A stretch of DNA of 64,000 nucleotides from Mesodorylaimus sp. YZB2_4 (lineage: Eukaryota > Nematoda > Enoplea > Dorylaimida > Dorylaimidae), in assembly GCA_030248295.1 (NCBI GenBank), contig JASANH010000812.1, positions 186,001-250,000 on the forward strand, given 5' to 3'. Under the pieces are notes generated by a model, which saw only the letters and a list, made by a program, of their open reading frames with translations, had not been told where the DNA came from and searched no databases. The translations under genes were made by a program, and so were the position numbers. Positions 10,801 to 23,699 of the stretch are shown here, piece after piece; the stretch's first letter is position 1, and each line of letters begins with the position of its first letter.

Positions 10801-10973
10801 TGTAGAAAGTATATGCGCGTTCACAAGTGCATCGAAACGCTGGTGCAAGACAAATCGAAATCAAAAACCTTCTGCAGGATTAGTGGTTCTTGGTTCTTCG
10901 TTATCAAAAGCTGTCCAGATATGAATACGGGAGTGAATATGAGCAAAATATGTAACTGATTAGGTCATCGTAG

Positions 10974-11024
10974 TCCATTGGCGACAGATATCACAGTAAC
11001 ACTGTGATATCTGTCGCCAATGGA
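10974..11024. repeat. perfect 24-bp hairpin
   Basis: Arms 10,974-10,997 and 11,001-11,024 are exact reverse complements with a 3-nt AAC loop. The arms begin TCCATTGGCGACAGATATC. Confidence 0.9.
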
Positions 11025-11574
11025 TCAGATATCTATCGATCGGGCTTCCTTCAGATATCGGCAGACCATTGATTCGAGTCAGCGAACTCATGCAAAGACG
11101 TCATAGCTCGATGCTCATCGATTGATGGAAGAACATGGTTCAGGTCTTGCCCATCGACTCTGACCGACGGCGATGGGAGAAGGCACTGCAGTTTGACTTG
11201 GCCGAGGCATAGATTTTCTGAATTACTTTGCAAATCATCTCCATGCACAACTCTGATCACACTCCAAGGAGAGTGCCAGATAAGTAAGCAAAAAAAACGA
11301 TCATTAATGATCAGTGACAAATCAATGATAAAACCAAGTCATTCCGTTTTTTTGACCTGAGCACACGTAATTAAAAACGGTTCGCCAGAGCTCTTGCCAG
11401 CTATTCACCCGCCGCACAGGACATTGACTATTCTCAAGCTAGTACCATATATATGCTGTGTTCTGAACAGGTCAAACACAACTCTTGAAACCAGTCTGCA
11501 CCCAGGACGGCACGAAATTGAGGTCGCGAATTGAGGAAGACAATTCATTCTCCATACGCAGGGTGTGGTGAAAG
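11025..11574. other. spacer between duplicated segments
   Basis: No feature recognised apart from the hairpin at its left edge. Confidence 0.4.
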
Positions 11575-11714
11575 GCACCGAAATTGTGTTAGTATTTATT
11601 AAAATGCTTGTTAGGGTACACGATACCAATATTTTTAAAACAGTGTTATCACTCGCCTTCAAAAAAGAAAAACCCAATTTGCAACAGGGACTGCAGTAAA
11701 ATGATGGTTAAAGA

Positions 11715-12095
11715 CACCTGAAATCCTATCACATCATCGTACATCCTGAAAAAACCGACGCGAAATCAATAATCGATAATTCATCACTCGTTTGATCCAA
11801 ATCGATCCACATCCAATCGCAAGCAACACCAAATCGATGCGATGGAAGCTGCAAAACACCGCTGACTGGGCTGACGACAAGACGGGAACGATAGGTATTA
11901 AACGATTGTGAAATCATATAAAATGCTAATTATGAAAAAACAGCGTATCGATAAATAAATAAGTGATCAGCAATCACTCCTTCACTGAACCGATCCAAAT
12001 CCGATCGTCAGCAACACCAAATCGATGCGATGGAAGCTGCAAAACACCGCAAAGTTGGGCTTACGACGGGATGGGAACGATATCGGCCAGATAAG
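11715..12095. repeat. ~190-bp satellite-like units, two copies
   Basis: AATCGATGCGATGGAAGCTGC occurs at ~11,830 and ~12,019, 189 bp apart, in the same context as in copy A. Confidence 0.8.
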
Positions 12096-12235
12096 CGAGT
12101 CCGATCGACCGCGCTGGGAAATCAGCGAGCCATGCGATCGATGGAACAAGGTAAAATCGACCAAAATCACACAAGGATCTGCAATCTGAAAAATTGAGGA
12201 GCATTTCAATTTGAGAATCCCAGCTTTAGCAAGCT

Positions 12236-12400
12236 AATCTAAAACCATATTTTCCACACTGGCAGATATAGTTTTCGCAGGGAGAAATGAAATTGAAGTG
12301 TTTTCGGCCCATGGCAACCAAAGGCCCCAGTATTAGCCTTGGGCAAGTCAAATCAAATAGTGAGATTGACGCACAGGAGAGTAAAATATAGTTTCAGATA
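12236..12400. mobile_element. MITE, copy B homologue of 8565-8739
   Basis: The left end is decayed (AATCTAAAACCATATTTTCC); the right end GTAAAATATAGTTTCAGATA (12,381-12,400) is intact. Its place within copy B equals that of the MITE in copy A, so the insertion predates the duplication. Confidence 0.7.
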
Positions 12401-13019
12401 GGAGGCCTCCTTGGGCCCGCGACATATCTCTTCACCATGGATATCACTGAAGCCACTGACAATGAAATGTCTAGCAGGCGACTTACTCACATTAGTGAAG
12501 CTCTCGATACGACATCAGCACACTGATGATTCAGGACCGCGCTACTGAATCACAGCCCGATGGCGATGCCATCGCCAGTGATTTGCTAATGTCGAATCGA
12601 TTATGATTGATTGTGAGGGTCATGCGCTTACTGATCAAGGTCTGAAATGTACAAAATGCTTAAGCAATCAGTTCCGTCTTAACACCAGACAACCAGGGAC
12701 CTCCAGACGGAATCTGCTGTGCACGGTTCACTGTTGCCCACCAGCCGCCAGCCACTGTTGAAATCCCACTGGAGAAAGCTAGGATGTGGCTGGACCCAGC
12801 TGCAGTCCCCTGGGGGCTTTTGCAAGCGCAAAAGCAGCAGCAGATTACGGCCATAGCTACGGAGTTTAACACTTACATCTATCGAGCACATCTGTCGAGT
12901 ATTCTGAAATGAATTCTATTGTCGAGCATACTGTAACGTGTACGGTACCCGAAAAGAATGAAGTTTCGGTCAAGATAAAATAGGCGGAGGTGAAGGAGAA
13001 GGAAACGCCAATGCGCACT

Positions 13020-13105
13020 ACGCTGTGCCGTGCCGTGCCCTGAGTTTCTTCGATTCCTGCGCTACTGTGCCGCGCCTTGCCGTGCCGTGCCGTGCCGTGC
13101 ACAGA
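13020..13105. repeat. GCCGT pentanucleotide repeat
   Basis: Runs of GCCGT around 13,025-13,045 and 13,075-13,100. Copy A has only a short GCGCCGTGCCGTGC at ~9447, so the repeat expanded in copy B. Confidence 0.6.
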
Positions 13106-13229
13106 GGAGCGTATCAATACACAGAGATCTTATGAATGAAGGCAGCGCCAGCACCCTGATGCGCTGTTGCGCTGTGCCGTGCTTGAAACAAAGTAATAGC
13201 TTAAAAGTCCTGGCCCTTCAAGGTGCTAA

Positions 13230-14230
13230 TATCGATAATCATATGTACTTACGCAGCATCCATTCTGTGCAAACTGGGGACAGTCGCCGCGGCATCGATA
13301 GGTCACCCCTGGCGTCCATTCACCGAACATTGAACGAAGGTATCCGCAGCGAGTGCTTGGTCCTCGACCGAGTTGATTCCTCCGTTTGCTTCGCCTCGAG
13401 CCCGACGAGTCGTAAAATGACTCGATCGATCGCCAGTGATCGCGGTGAATACCATTGTTCCTGTTCGGATTTGGAGGCTGATGGTATAGGGACGACTGGA
13501 ACCACCATCTGTGCTGGCCATAGAATGGTGGCTGAATCGATGACCTGCAAAAACATCACTTTGTAATAGTGGGTCAGGATAAAAGAGTGATCGATACTAA
13601 GCTGATAAAACAGTCTCATTCATCGATCACATCTTGCAAAAGATCAATTCACGGCTGCTGATCGCTTGATGAATGATCGATCATCGATCGGTAACCATTG
13701 TCAATTAGTGATCAATCATTGATGATGAGTAATAAATTGGAACGCGATGATCAATCAATCGATCTATTGATTGTCGATTGATCAATTGATGGATAATCAA
13801 CTTATCTATATGTCTCCTCATCACTAGATCGATTGGCAGAGTCATAGATTGCCTATTGATAATCGTGACTAATCATCAATCACTAATGGTCACTAAATGA
13901 TTCGACCAATCGATAAATGATGATTAATCAATCAATCTACTGATTCTAGTCGTCCCACTGTCGATCTATAGATGACTCATCATCGCTTATCGATTGATAG
14001 ACTGTCAATCTATCAAAAGATCGATTGGCACACCACACACACTTACTCATTTGAAGAACTCGAAATCGTTGAAGCCAGCCCCAGACGAGCGTCCACTGAA
14101 ACTGAAGGCGAGCGACTACACCCTCGTCAGGCCAGTCATCGCTTATAAACCCATCCCCGCACACTTTGCATACTCCACTAAATCTGGTCCAAATTACGGC
14201 CTTGCGTTCACTGAACCTAAAACAACTTGT
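13230..14230 (-). pseudogene. MULE-derived 3' fragment, copy B
   Basis: Same structure as copy A on the minus strand: an exon ending WGWLQRFRVLQM with a GTAAGT donor near 14,050, a GATC-rich intron-like interval (13,565-14,030), a TTTTTGCAG acceptor near 13,555 and an exon starting GTCATCGATTCAGCC. In one frame that exon encodes a Cys-bearing stretch (TYRCRGDCPQFAQNGCC); in the others it soon meets stops. No transposase core is present. Confidence 0.6.
13565..14035. repeat. GATC/ATCGAT-rich interval (MULE intron, copy B)
   Basis: Same vocabulary as 9940-10,400, but the base-by-base order differs, as if the composition rather than the sequence were kept. Confidence 0.75.
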
Positions 14231-14642
14231 TTTTCCATCGAATTTCTTGATCTTTGCACCCTCTCTTTTCTAGAAAGTCCAGTTCTTACATTAGGCATGA
14301 AGTTTATAGCATTGGCGACCTCACCAGCCCCCACCCACCCAATAAGAAGAATCGAGCCCCGACCTCAAAAAATGAGTCGAGCCATCGAATGACGCCAGCT
14401 GTTATCAACCCCTTTTTTCTCTTCACTACCATCAAAATATTAATTTCCAAAATTCCACCCATCAATAAAACAAATAGAATGCTTCCAAAAAATTGCATCA
14501 CCCTGGCCAGCGAGAAAACAAACAAAAACAAAATAATCCAACTCAACTTAAATGAAATTCCACAACAGGCCAAACAATGAGCGCAATAGAAACTCATCCA
14601 AATTTCATGTGCACAAAATCAATATTATTGAATCACTTTTGC

Positions 14643-17337
14643 CTAATGTCGATGACTACTCGATTTCCGACTTCGATTTCGAGCTTCGGCACGAGTGCAA
14701 GTATATTCGAACAATAATATATTCGGGATCAGTGAACAATCACGAATCATAAAGTACTCGCTAATACGCCTAAAAAATAACTGCCTTCAAAATATGCTAT
14801 CGATTCATAATCAATCAGCGACAGATCGATCGATCGATAACAGCAAATCCACTAATATTTAAGAAACGATCGATCATCCGAACATGTGCACTGACGATAA
14901 GATATGACATGTCACCCAGTTATCGATTGATCAGGTATTAAATATTCAAATTCGAAATATGGTATGGATCACATTCATAATCGATTGCCAAGAGGGTATC
15001 AAAATTATTACCAGACTATTAAAATCTGATCGAGCGATCGATCACAGCATACCCAATCGTATTTACCAACCATCCCGCTAAGATGTGACAGACCACCGAG
15101 CTATCGATTGATCAGGTTTCCTTGACTATAGACAGATCAATCATCAATCGATTAAACAACTACTGGAAATTTGATATCTGGCAGTACGTGATCATCCCGA
15201 TCAGGTAGCTGCGATATTATTGCTTAATCTAATCAAATCAAACTCAACATTTCCCGCAATTTCTGAAATTCGAATATTTGGGTGAAAATCATTCACCTAC
15301 CTTTGAGCCCAGCCTTTTAGGACCACATTCGAACTCAGGGTAGGGAGTATAACACTGCTGACAACGTTCAAAAGTGTGCCTGCACATACATACACACGGA
15401 ACAATCGATACGTATCGTCTGATCAGTAATCAATCAATAATCGATCACTGGTCTCGTCAACATTTTAAAAACCAGAAATCTACCCGATCTCACAACACTT
15501 TCTTCCAATTAGTGCGACTTTCACATTCGCTATTGTTATCACTTACCAAGAAGAAACAATGGGAAAAAATGGCGTCAGGACGTAATGGACGAGACCGAAC
15601 CACAGGGCCCCCAACGAAGATCCGATTACACAGCCCCACGCCACTTGTGCTAATGTATGATAGCCAAGGTAAATTCTAAAATAAAAAAGCCTTTTCCGAA
15701 TCCTGTGCCGACGCCCAACATCTTTTGGGATTTCCATGTACGACTCAAGTTCTTTGTTTAGCCACATATATGCATGTTATCAACTGTGAGCTCAAATCGT
15801 CCCGTGCAATTCACAGCTAGCAGGATGCACCCAGCGCAAATCGCAATCCACACTTTTCAAGACTCAACATTACTTCTGTTAGCCGTGCAGTGCAGTGCAG
15901 ATCATGCACGGCTAACTTACTGACTAATTCACCACACGCATTGACTAATTTTCGAGTTAGCCCGATAAGGATTCACTGCAGTCGCATTGACAAGAGGCAA
16001 AGACATCGCCCACTGGTCCTCATCGATCCCTTTCTCAAATTCCTTATTCCAACCGCCCAGTGAGTACAGACCCAACATTAATCAATACAAGACAGGAAAA
16101 CGAAGCTAGTGCTTATTAGTTGCACTGCAAGACGTTACCTGCTGACGGCCACCATGCTCGTAAGGCCAAGTGTCGCCAAGGCAACTAACAATTTCCACAC
16201 TGCTTCCCGATGCGCCGCCAACGAGTTCTGCCTTCTTAATCTGAAAAAGATGAAAATGGCTAATCAATTACATGATTAGGAAAAAATCCACAATTAACAC
16301 TTTAAAAAAAATCGTTGAAAAAAGTATCATACAAAATCTAGCGCCACTAGGATAGCAAAATCGCGATGGTAAATTTGTGAACTACCCGATTTGAGGCCAT
16401 GGAAAATAAGATAAAAATTGATTACCTGACGAATAGGAATAAGCATAAATAGGTGGCGAAAAAGCACATGAATTGAGCATGACTGGATGGCATGCCAAAC
16501 TCGACCCAATGAAGACGTTTCCCTGAAAATTATTCACATCATACTGTACTGTATCATGACCGTGCCCTCGCCGCCTTGGCTCTCCAACAGGGCACTGAAA
16601 ATGACGCGATCACCCAATTTTTTAAGTTTAAAAATTCAAAATTCCCGCGCTGCGCTTCGATATAAGAGTCGGAAAACTGAGAAACTTACGCACACAAGAA
16701 CTGATTAAAACGGAAAACGATAAGTTCGAAGTTTGAGAATCGAGAAAATTGTAGAAAGAAAACTAGCCCGCGCCCAAAAAGTTCGACAAAAAAATTTGAA
16801 TTTCAATCATTTTAAACATGGTTTTTTTTGGAAAAGTTTACCGGAATACAATTTTTTCCAAAACAAAGTATTCAGCTTTTAGAAATTCTTACCAGCGCAA
16901 GGCCTCGGTTCTCGAATCCAATGTTTTACAAACCAATTTACGATTTCGCTAAATAAAATACCCGAGAAATATGCTATCTAAAAATTTAAAAGAGAAATCG
17001 ATCAGCAAAATCGATTTTCACAAAGTAATGAAAAAAGCAAAGCTACGACGCGTCTTACCGTGTGCAAATCACGACGAAATACAATCAATGTTGCGAACGA
17101 GACCAAAAGTGCCAGCGGTGCAAGGCTGGTCAATGCTAGCAGTTGACCGATTTTATCACCTAAGAAATAATTTCGATTAAATAGGAGAAAACCGTAAATC
17201 CATATTTATTGATTTCCAAAAAAATTTAACTTCTCTAAATGGCCACGAGCAAATAAAAAAATGCACATACCTTTAGGATAAACTACGTGAACTAATTTGA
17301 ATGTCATCCAATCGTCTGGATTTTCGACGCAGTCCAT
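14643..17337 (-). CDS. DOLPP1: dolichyldiphosphatase
   Basis: Removes a phosphate from dolichyl pyrophosphate in the ER membrane, recycling the lipid carrier for N-glycosylation. Seven exons, 235 aa: 17337-17271, 17159-17059, 16977-16893, 16522-16426, 16240-16139, 15675-15547, 14769-14643; phases all agree. The three PAP2 phosphatase motifs are intact: K74-x6-R81-P82, P96-S-S-H99 and S150-R151-x5-H157. Hydrophobic segments match the multi-pass family, and human DOLPP1 has 238 aa. The C-terminus (SEYFMIRD...[13 protein letters not shown]) is also well conserved. The last intron (14,770-15,546) is the longest and partly GATC-rich. Copy B of the segmental duplication ends only ~320 bp past the stop codon. 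Confidence 0.96.
14800..15240. repeat. GATC-rich stretch in the DOLPP1 intron
   Basis: Milder form of the GATC/ATCGAT composition, inside the last DOLPP1 intron. Confidence 0.5.
15878..15916. repeat. 12-bp hairpin in a DOLPP1 intron
   Basis: GTTAGCCGTGCA (15,878-15,889) is inverted at 15,905-15,916 across a 15-nt loop holding GTGCA repeats. TTGTTAGCCGTGC also occurs near 41,190 and 46,730, so it is part of a dispersed family. Confidence 0.65.
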
Positions 17338-18189
17338 TCTAATTTAATATTCTCTAAATTTGTTCTAGTTTAAAAATCGCTAGAAATTCTTGATCTCAGA
17401 TTTGTCCAGCGATAACATAGCAGATAAACGCAATCGCCAATTGAATGCTGTCAAAAGAAAATAAGTGATGGATTAAGGCTGCTTGATCGAGTAGACCACA
17501 ATGCATCAGATATGACCGAACCGAAAGAAATTCCGATTCCGAACAATCCCTTCCGGCCAGGTATACTGTAATGCGCGCACAAGGGTAAAATGAAGGTTCG
17601 GGATTAAAGTCGGCTGTTTTTGCGAATTATATGAAATTTAAGAAGAGATTTTTCGAGTGTCGGATCTTTTAGATGTGAAAAATTTTTATGCAACACGAAA
17701 ATTCGCTTACGTACAGGGCGAACAATAGTTTCGTTGGAATGTCTAAAACCGCGCGTAATTCAAATTTTAAAATCTACTCGTATTTACGACTGTTTCTGCT
17801 TTAAAATGATAATGAAGGCTCAATTTAAATTGCATAGACTGTGCTTTGAATATTTTGTCAAACTGCGACTTTTCTTTTCTGAAACACCCTTCAAAATCCA
17901 ATACGCATTCTAGCAACATGAATTTACGGCCTGCAGAAAAACCAAGAAGCACATGAGCTGAACAAGGCGCTATGGTCATTCCTGGACTGAAACTATTTTT
18001 CACCCAAACATCTAGACCAGTTGACGGACTAGGGTTAGCCACATTGGTTATGCAATTATGTGCCACGTCCAGAATTGTATTTCAACCCGTTTTGTCTAAC
18101 AATCAGTGATTATAGACCAAATCTTGTGCGCCCTCTCACTTGAAACCAGCTTTTATCGGTAAAAAGTTGCTTGCTCATTGGGAAAATAG
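17338..18189. other. 5' flank of DOLPP1 and intergenic
   Basis: No exon supported. A minus-strand open frame at 17,767-18,066 lacks family motifs. Confidence 0.4.
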
Positions 18190-18194
18190 TTCAC

Positions 18195-18775
18195 CAAGTA
18201 AACGTTTCCTAGAGTGCTAGCTAAACTGATTTCACAGTGTACTAGCTGAACTAGTTTCCTAATGTGCCACCTGAACTGGTTTGTAAGTGTGCGTGCTAAC
18301 TAAACTGGTTTCCCAGTGTGCCAGCTATACCGGTTCTCCAGCGTGCCAGCTAAACTGGTTCCCCAGCGTGCCAGTTAAACTAGTTTCCTAATGTGCCACC
18401 TGAACTGGTTTGTAAGTGTGCGTGCTAACTAAACTGGTTTCCCAGTGTGCCAGCTATACCGGTTCTCCAGCGTGCCAGCTAAACTGGTTCCCCAGCGTGC
18501 CAGCTAAACTGGTTTCCCAGAGTGCTAGCTAAACTGCTTTCCTGGTATGCCAGTTAAACTAGTTTCCTAATGTGCCACCTAAACTGGTTTCCCAGTGTGC
18601 CAGCTATACCGGTTCTCCAGCGTGCCAGCTAAACTGGTTCCCCAGCGTGCCAGCTAAACTGGTTTCCCAGTGTGCTAGCTAAACTGCTTTCCTGGTATGA
18701 CAGTTAAACTAGTTTCCTAATGTGCCACCTAAACTGGTTTGTCAGTGTGCGTGCTAACTAAACTGGTTTTCAAGT
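18195..18775. repeat. 25-bp minisatellite, about 23 units
   Basis: Consensus TGTGCCAGCTAAACTGGTTTCCCAG, with variants CGTGCCAGC, CTATACCGG and AATGTGCCACC. A 29-bp variant (GTGTGCGTGCTAAC...) recurs and gives a higher-order period of 129 bp (18,262 to 18,391). Confidence 0.9.
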
Positions 18776-18779
18776 GTTT

Positions 18780-21700
18780 CTGTACACAAGGGAAAGCCTT
18801 CCTTTGTGTATAGCCTGCTCTGTTTGGAAACACCATTTTTCTGCTTCTAGAAGGACCACGTGGCCCTCGGGTAGAATGTAGTTTCAGATACAAGTCGAAT
18901 TATTGCTTTTGACTATAAGACTTTTCTTTTAATTTTGTGGAATGAGATATCTACTGACAATTCTTTGGAAAATCCAATGTTGTTCTTATTTTAAACCTGA
19001 CTAATTCATAAACCTATGATTCTGAATAAAGCAGGACATCTCACGAAACCAGAGATGAATTCAAAGCACCGTAATAATATAAACGTGATTTGAATATAAA
19101 CAATATAAATAATATTAACGCAATAAATATAACGTAATATAAACGACCGCCATAAATTCATCACCCAATGTAGGCCCAGGGATGAGAAGCTCAAAGTCAT
19201 CAAAAATCTATCACTTTAAAAACATGGTGTCCCGTTTTTCACCCTCGGAGTCCATCTGCTAGGTAGAAAGAAGCGAGGTCGAGTTCAGCTGCTGGTCACT
19301 TTTAATTGAGATAAGAGAAGTGATAACCACGGCCAGTCAATAGACTACTTATGTACTGATCATATGGCCCTCCCTGGCAGACTCGCTATGTTGACGTCTA
19401 GTGGGGTTCGGTAGACTCGTTTTTCCTTAGCAATGTCCAAACTCGATTGGTCTACAGTAAGTGGAGTAGATAAGACTCGACCAGGCGAGGCGTTTTCGGT
19501 TGTTTTTGTAAAGCAGACTAAGCGAATATGAGTTTTATTGACAATGATAGGAATTGGTCGATCGGGGAGTCGAGTAGGCGGCACAAATGTTTGCACAGAT
19601 ATCTCGCCGTCGACATAGGTTATCGAGCACCAGTCGCCGCCTTCGACTCACTAACCACTTTGTCACTTCAACAAGAGTCCGTACTTTTGGTCATCATCAA
19701 GGTACTTTAAGAAATGATCGTTTCCTTTAATCTAATCCAATGCGCATGTTTACTGAAGACCCGCGGCCAAGGGTGGGTGCATTGAAAATCTAAACCAAAC
19801 TATGCTTGCCTGCACCCAAAAGGCGAAATCGGCTTAGTATAAAACTGTCAAGTCACGCTTTTCTGATTTCTGTATACACGTTTTCCTTAGAGCATGGAGC
19901 AACGGATGCTAGCTTTCGATATTTTAGCAGTCTAACTCGGCCATAAAACGGTGACAAACGTGCACGAGTCACGTGGATTACGGTAACCGCTAGGAACGTA
20001 AATAAATGATTATAGCCTGGCTATTTCCTTTTCGGACGGATGATGAGCAAAACGTTGTCGTAGGGTATTGGAAGAGATTTTTATGCTTCACCATGCCGGG
20101 ACCAAGTGGAACGGGACAAATACAGGCAGTGTTTGAGCAAGGCTTGAGTATACATCACCAATGCGCGCAAGTACTGACTAGACGAGGAGGCTACTTTCCA
20201 AAAACTTTTTACTATCCTAAACTGAAATGGCCAGTACTTAGGGCCTCGTAAAACGCGTCCGGTGGGGCAGAGCCGCCAAGTAGCCCGCTTATCATCAAAG
20301 ACGCCGCTCACCGCCCCTAAACCGGCCGAAGACACGTTTGGGCACGCCGTGTCGGCCACTGGCCTGCCGTGGCGATGCGGTTTCGGAAGCTGCCTGATCA
20401 GCCAGACTGACTGTTCTCCACGACGCGCCGGGAAAGGGTCGGGACTCGTTTGGTAATCAGCCATGGAATGGTTTCTGGCATCGATCAAACTCCATCGGAC
20501 AGCCTTCCGACTGCCCTGACGATGAGTCCAGTACTAGGCACTCGGTAGGGCCTTACACATCGCAGCTCACCCACAGGAACGCCAGGCCGAACTGGCATTG
20601 TCAGGTGTTCAGGGGGTTGGAATGTTTGTATGCACTGTTAAAACAGTCGTTGACCCCCCTTTGCCGCGTTCTTTTTGTGCACCCAACTTTACACTGCCCG
20701 TGTCCTAGCATCCATATAACTCGGTCTGGCCATTTGCAATGACGAGCTCGGAGGAGTTTTTATGTAAAATTGCTTTCTCACCAGCCTGCAAGTAAATCAG
20801 GCTCGCCGATCTTGGTCTGTTCATCAGCCAGCGAAACGCGAGTCCAAGCCGAGTGTTGTGTTGATGGTGGCAGTAGCCTAGGAAGGCCAACTATTCCAAC
20901 CAGGCCCCCATTCGTCCCGTGTTCTCAGTTTTAGTCGAAACGGCTTTTTTATGATAAATGACAGTCGCCGGCCAGTTGCCGTCTAGCTAGCCCCCCTCCC
21001 AGTGCGATAAGATAAACGAATACAGGCCTTGGTTAATGGAAACTGTAGATGCTTATTGACAGTCGGCGTATCGGCCAAAGTGACGAATGTGTTCTAACTT
21101 TCCATGCAATTTCTGTTTCTCGTTTCGATGGAAAGTGAGGTTATGTGGAATTTTTTAAAAATTGAGCGGAAGTTTAAAAGGAAATTGAAAGAACGCGAGA
21201 TTAAAGGCTAGGCAGTTCGATAAGGGGTCTAGAAAAGTGGTGTTTTGGTCTGGATTGGATTAAGGTGGGATATCGAGGCGTGCTGTGTTGGACTCGAGAG
21301 TAGGGCATTGGATTGTGCTGGAAGGAAGATCCAAAAATCCGATGCCAGAGGGCATAGTTGACGTTCGCCTGGATCGTCATCGATGTTGTCCAATCTTGCC
21401 TTCCCCGCCACTCAGTCCCCATCTTCTGTCGTGTACATTCGCGATTACATCTGCCTCTTGGACGCCAGTCACTGTGTTTAGCCTTTTTTAAACCAAAGCC
21501 AGTTTGGAATTTAAGATTTTTCTGAACTGGCTCCCGGGGTCTTTTATGTCGTTTCCACCCAGGTTCTACCTTTTTCTTATGTTTTGACTAGCCGGTCTCG
21601 AATACATGGTCGAGGCAGCCTGCGCAGTCGAGTTTCATCAGGTCCCTGATAGTGTGCTCAAGTGCCCCCGTATCGGGGGATTGGGTTACGGATTACGAAA

Positions 21701-23699
21701 AGCTGCTGTTTTCATAAACTGGCCAGCTCAAATTTCATGAAAACCTGCCGTTTGCACATTTTCTTTCAATTTGACTATGAATTTACCCAAATCTTTAGTC
21801 CTACTGTACGGCTACTTGTTTAGTTTAGACAAGAACAAAGGCACGCCGCCTGAACTGTCCGATGGGTAGAGTTTGTTGTTTTTTGTGTTTACGCCTTTCT
21901 CGAGTGCTCATTAACTTCAAAAGACGCACCGCCGTCGAGTTCGCTTTTAGTTGCGGCCTCGATTTTTTCGTACACCAAATCGGTAGAGTTTAGATTTTGT
22001 CAAATTTGGACGTGGACGAAGGGGATTTAAGCTTTTATTTGAATTGAGACGGGTTCGGGACTGAAGCCGAGTAGACGAAAAGGATTAACCCCATCTAATG
22101 CACTGGTGGGTGGCTGAGGGGGGACGAGTACTGTAAAATGCTTGAATGCCAAACTAACGGATTGAAAACGAGGACGAGTTGTGAAAATCTTAACGCCGAA
22201 AAGGCGATAAGTGTGAAAAGGGGCCGAGCGCGTCGGCGGACTGCTGCTCTTTGATATTGGTTGGCCGGGCGAGGTCGAGTGGTCGACAATGGGCAGATGA
22301 AGGGGCGGCCACTCGGCCCCGCACTTGTTTATATGTTGACGTCAATTGCGGCCTGTCCATATTCAATGCTAGACTGCTCTTATCATCCCCCCAACTCGCG
22401 TCATATCCTGTTCTGGCATAGTACGAAACAAAAGGCCATAGTTTTTTGTTCATCTTCTCACTTCCGCTTCTGAGGAGGTCGGCGTTTTGGCAGTTACCTT
22501 AATCGTCCCGGATATCAAAGTGTGTCTGACCAGTGGCCACTCGTCAATTGTCCACCTTGCGCCGGGTGCTGGCGCTTCGAGGGTGGAATAGTTGTCGGAA
22601 TTGACCATCTGATTTTGGAGGGCAGATCTGCGCGATCAATCGATTTCTGGATATCCCGTTCAGAAGTTGTCTATTCACTCCCGACAGACCCACTGGTGTC
22701 ATTCTGAGGCCTCTGACGATCAGTCTGTTCGGTGCCACTCGGGCCCCCGCACTCCTTATCAATAGTGATAAGGCAGTGAGTAACGTGGGAACTGAATTTG
22801 CTATTAGCTAAACGAGTGGGCAATTCGACATCCGCTTGTCTTACCTAAAATGGCAGTGCAAAGTGGTCGACTTTCTCACGCCCGCTTTGTATACATTTTG
22901 AATGTCATTGCTATTTACGATATTAGTGCGCTTCGAAAATGGGTTTTCCTCGCCGACACCTTAAATAATGCTTGTTTTGCCTTTTTAGCATCGACTCATT
23001 CACTTTTGACTGCTCGTCAGCCTCGTCGTCTTTGGCTCGCGCGTGGGTCGTTGCGTACGATTCTTTCTATAAAAGGCCAAGAATCGTTATTTCGACTCAC
23101 GACTCGGCTCGGCTGTGTTGGCAAGGTGGTCATAATTTGGGCAATAGGTAAGCCAATAAAAAGGATGAGCTAAGTCGGTGTTTTTTGTGGTCCCGTTTTG
23201 TTGGGTCGTGGGGCCTAGAAAATGTCTGTTTTCTGGTTCAGGTGTGGTGTTCGGGTGCAAAAAATTTCCTCCTCTCAGTTTGGTCCGTTGGCACTTTTCG
23301 GCTCTTCTCGTCATTGAGACGTGTTTTTTTGCTTTTCCCAGAGCTGCCTGCGGTTTTTGCTCACAGATCACAGGAACGTTTCCGCGGTCAGACGGCACGA
23401 AATAGGCCCAGCGAGCTAGGGGCTTTTGCCCAGCGAGCGGTTACAGTATGCCTGGCGGGCTACCCTAGCATCGAATCTTTACGTTCTTTTTCAAATTTAG
23501 TTGAATCTTCTTATACATTTCTACTGTACTTACTGTAGGTGTGGTATGGTGAGTAAGTTTGCTTGCACTAGGAGCGGTGGGGGTAGAGTGGGGGCTCTGC
23601 TCATGAAGAGGGGTCAAGCGGGTGGGGCTAAAGTTGTGGCATTTTATAATTAGCGCAGGTTAAAACTTTGAAAATCTTTCAGACTGCAGGTACTTTTTT
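18780..23699. other. long non-coding region upstream of odd
   Basis: About 5 kb without a supportable exon. It contains scattered GATA words (for example GATAAGATAAACG near 21,007) and an AT-rich AATATAAA stretch at 19,075-19,150. Length and position suit distal regulation of the odd gene; this is inference. Confidence 0.4.
22754..22773. promoter_or_regulatory. palindromic GATA pair
   Basis: CCTTATCA-ATAG-TGATAAGG: two inverted TGATAAG sites 4 bp apart, 2.1 kb before the odd start codon. GATA-factor binding is possible but unproved. Confidence 0.35.

Larger units (their letters stand above)
11575..14320. repeat. segmental duplication, copy B
   Basis: Second copy of the segment at 7718-10,697 in the same orientation. 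It has two satellite units instead of three. Its right end runs into the 3' flank of DOLPP1. Confidence 0.85.

Noticed and set aside
13030-13566. 178-codon plus-strand open frame
   Set aside because: Made of the GCCGT repeat and of antisense to the MULE-derived exon; not conserved in copy A.
17767-18066. 99-codon minus-strand open frame
   Set aside because: No recognisable domain; a possible old transposon remnant but too little to say.
20081-20488. 135-codon minus-strand open frame in a GC-richer patch
   Set aside because: No signal, splice context or family motif; opposite frame equally open.
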